NCBI RefSeq assembly: GCF_030159595.1
Contig: NZ_BSKJ01000011.1
Span: 124,001 to 188,000, forward strand
Length of the DNA stretch: 64,000 nt
DNA from: Pseudomonas putida
Lineage (GTDB): Bacteria; Pseudomonadota; Gammaproteobacteria; Pseudomonadales; Pseudomonadaceae
Direction of reading: 5' to 3'
The position numbers and the translations under genes are program-made. Positions 62,930-64,000 of the stretch are shown piece by piece. The notes under the pieces are model-generated. The model saw only the letters and a list, made by a program, of their open reading frames with translations. It did no database searches and had not been told where the DNA came from. Numbering within the stretch: the first letter of the stretch is position 1; each line of letters begins with the position of its first letter.

Positions 62930-63409
62930 TTAGCGGGTGAAGACCGTCTGTGCGAAATTCCTGTGCCGCCTGGCCTGGGGCACGCCACTGGAGATCTCCG
63001 TCGACAACGGCAATCTGCCAATGACCAATGGCGTATCGATAATGCCCATGAACGATTCCAAGGCCTCATTATCGGGCACCTGCGACAGGCTGATACTCAC
63101 CGCCTGGCGCTCGGCACGCGGCACCGCTGGCACTTTCAACTGCTGAGAGTGATAGAGCAGCGCATGCTGGATCTGCGCACTGACCCGGCAAAAACGCGCC
63201 AGGTCGACGCCCGCGTGGCTGGCCAACTCGATATTGCCGACCAGCAAATTGAACGGCTGCAACGCACAATGCACCAGGCGCTGCAGCTCTTCGAAGCTTT
63301 CCACCGGAGCGATCCGGTAATAGCCCAAGCCATTGAGCAGCTTCTCCAACTGCAGGCGCTGGCAGGGATGCTCGTCGGCGATCAGGATGCGCAGGGTCTT
63401 GTTGGCCAT
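62930..63409 (-). CDS. Response-regulator-like protein with a degenerate receiver domain
   Basis: A 159-residue protein starting MANKTLRILIADEHP. It has the receiver fold pattern with acidic pair D12/E13, but the phospho-acceptor aspartate is replaced: FNLLVGNIELASHAG has N59 where the family has D. No output domain is present; the C-terminal ~30 residues are Arg/Ser-rich. It may act as a phosphorylation-independent adaptor. It neighbours an ECF sigma gene on the same strand. Confidence 0.75.
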   Translation of the reverse strand: MANKTLRILIADEHPCQRLQLEKLLNGLGYYRIAPVESFEELQRLVHCALQPFNLLVGNIELASHAGVDLARFCRVSAQIQHALLYHSQQLKVPAVPRAERQAVSISLSQVPDNEALESFMGIIDTPLVIGRLPLSTEISSGVPQARRHRNFAQTVFTR

Positions 63410-63578
63410 TGTCGGACCTGGGCAGTTAAGTAGAAGGACACTCTCCTTGACCAGACTGCGCCAGCAACAGGCAAACTCCAGAGCTGCGCCTGGAGCGGTC
63501 AACTTAGATACTTGTAGGGAAACAACCAGAAATCAAGTGGCCAGTAATCATAATTTGCAGCTGGCCTTTACCGCGTTT

Positions 63579-64000
63579 TCAGGAATTCCACTGGCGAATG
63601 CGCACCCGGCAATGCTTCATGGCGTTTACGATGTGCTTTTCCACCAAGCTCCGGGAGATGCCCAGGCGCTGAGCGATCTGCTCATGTGACAGGCCGTCGA
63701 GCTTGCGTAACAAAAAGCTCTCACGGCAAGGCCCGCTCAATTCATCGAGTGCTTTTTGCATCAGCGCCAGCCGCTGCTCCAGCTGCATGTCAAGGCCAGG
63801 CGCAGGACTGTGCCAGCGCTCATCGAGGTCCAGAACTTCAAGCGGCTCGGACTGACGCAACGCCTGCCGACGATGACGGTCGATCACCAGGTTCAACGCC
63901 GTACGATACAGAAACGCGCGGGGGTGCTCGATTTGCTGGGCAGCGGTGCGCTCGAGCACTCGCAGGTAGGCATCGTGAGCCACATCTTCAGCAGCCTGGC
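63579..64000 (-). CDS. ECF sigma factor, FecI-like (partial, 5' end outside window)
   Basis: The frame runs off the window's end; region 2 is partly present (QAAEDVAHDAYLRVLE) and region 4 is complete (SGPCRESFLLRKLDGLSHEQ, IAQRLGISRSLVEKHI). FecI-type ECF factors serve with an anti-sigma factor and a TonB receptor in iron uptake, but the neighbours on the missing side are needed to say which. The 169-base gap before the receiver-like gene shows no clear terminator. Confidence 0.88.
   Translation of the reverse strand, partial: QAAEDVAHDAYLRVLERTAAQQIEHPRAFLYRTALNLVIDRHRRQALRQSEPLEVLDLDERWHSPAPGLDMQLEQRLALMQKALDELSGPCRESFLLRKLDGLSHEQIAQRLGISRSLVEKHIVNAMKHCRVRIRQWNS

Overview
The window is a chromosomal core segment from a fluorescent Pseudomonas of the P. 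putida group. The evidence is high GC, the Pseudomonas gene order sdhCDAB-sucAB-lpdG-sucCD divergent from gltA, a fabA-fabB pair, and several copies of the P. putida type of REP palindrome (core CTTCGCGGG...CCCGCTCCCACAGG). This is a judgement from gene content; I could not run a search. I saw no rRNA, tRNA, CRISPR array, insertion sequence or prophage.

Layout. 1-2505: end of a YejF-like oligopeptide ABC ATPase, an HTH protein and an HD-domain phosphohydrolase. 2530-7987: an accessory-looking catabolic block. It holds a three-part fusion (APH-type kinase, degenerate M23-like domain, class III aminotransferase/phospho-lyase), a flavin amine oxidase whose domains are in circularly permuted order, and a divergent LysR regulator. 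8020-15954: the complete kdpFABCDE potassium uptake and sensing operon (minus strand), including the 29-residue KdpF; a REP pair sits between kdpC and kdpD. 16193-22264 (minus): AI-2E family permease, a DUF4892 protein preceded by a coupled 20-codon ORF, two alpha/beta hydrolases, a small conserved protein, sixA and gpsA. 22404-27369: a tightly coupled TonB receptor / periplasmic binding protein / hybrid histidine kinase operon. 27577-29324: fabA-fabB. 29416-37976: a secreted amidohydrolase, a frameshifted pirin gene, dienelactone hydrolase, htpG, two hotdog thioesterases, a small Ala-rich lipoprotein, a DUF599 membrane protein and brnQ. 38351-51329: the TCA block, sucCD, lpdG, sucB, sucA and sdhBADC on the minus strand with gltA divergent on the plus strand. 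51423-56599: START-domain protein, YkgJ-family protein, Lys-rich secreted protein, MocR-type regulator, OmpA/DUF4398 lipoproteins and a solute-binding protein. 56788-60681: etfBA divergent from the ETF-ubiquinone oxidoreductase gene. 60754-64000: mqsRA toxin-antitoxin, an MFS symporter, a pseudo-receiver protein and the end of an ECF sigma factor.

How it fits together. The centre of the window feeds electrons to the quinone pool: the TCA enzymes, succinate dehydrogenase, and ETF/ETF-QO (fatty-acid and amino-acid oxidation). Motifs matching the published PsrA consensus lie in the etf divergent promoter region and upstream of the YkgJ/START genes, suggesting a fatty-acid-responsive link.

Most unusual items: (1) the circularly permuted amine oxidase at 5768-7003; (2) the kinase/M23-like/phospho-lyase fusion beside it; (3) the TonB receptor-binding protein-hybrid kinase unit at 22404-27369; (4) the frameshifted pirin gene; (5) palindromes without an assigned regulator upstream of the fusion gene and brnQ.
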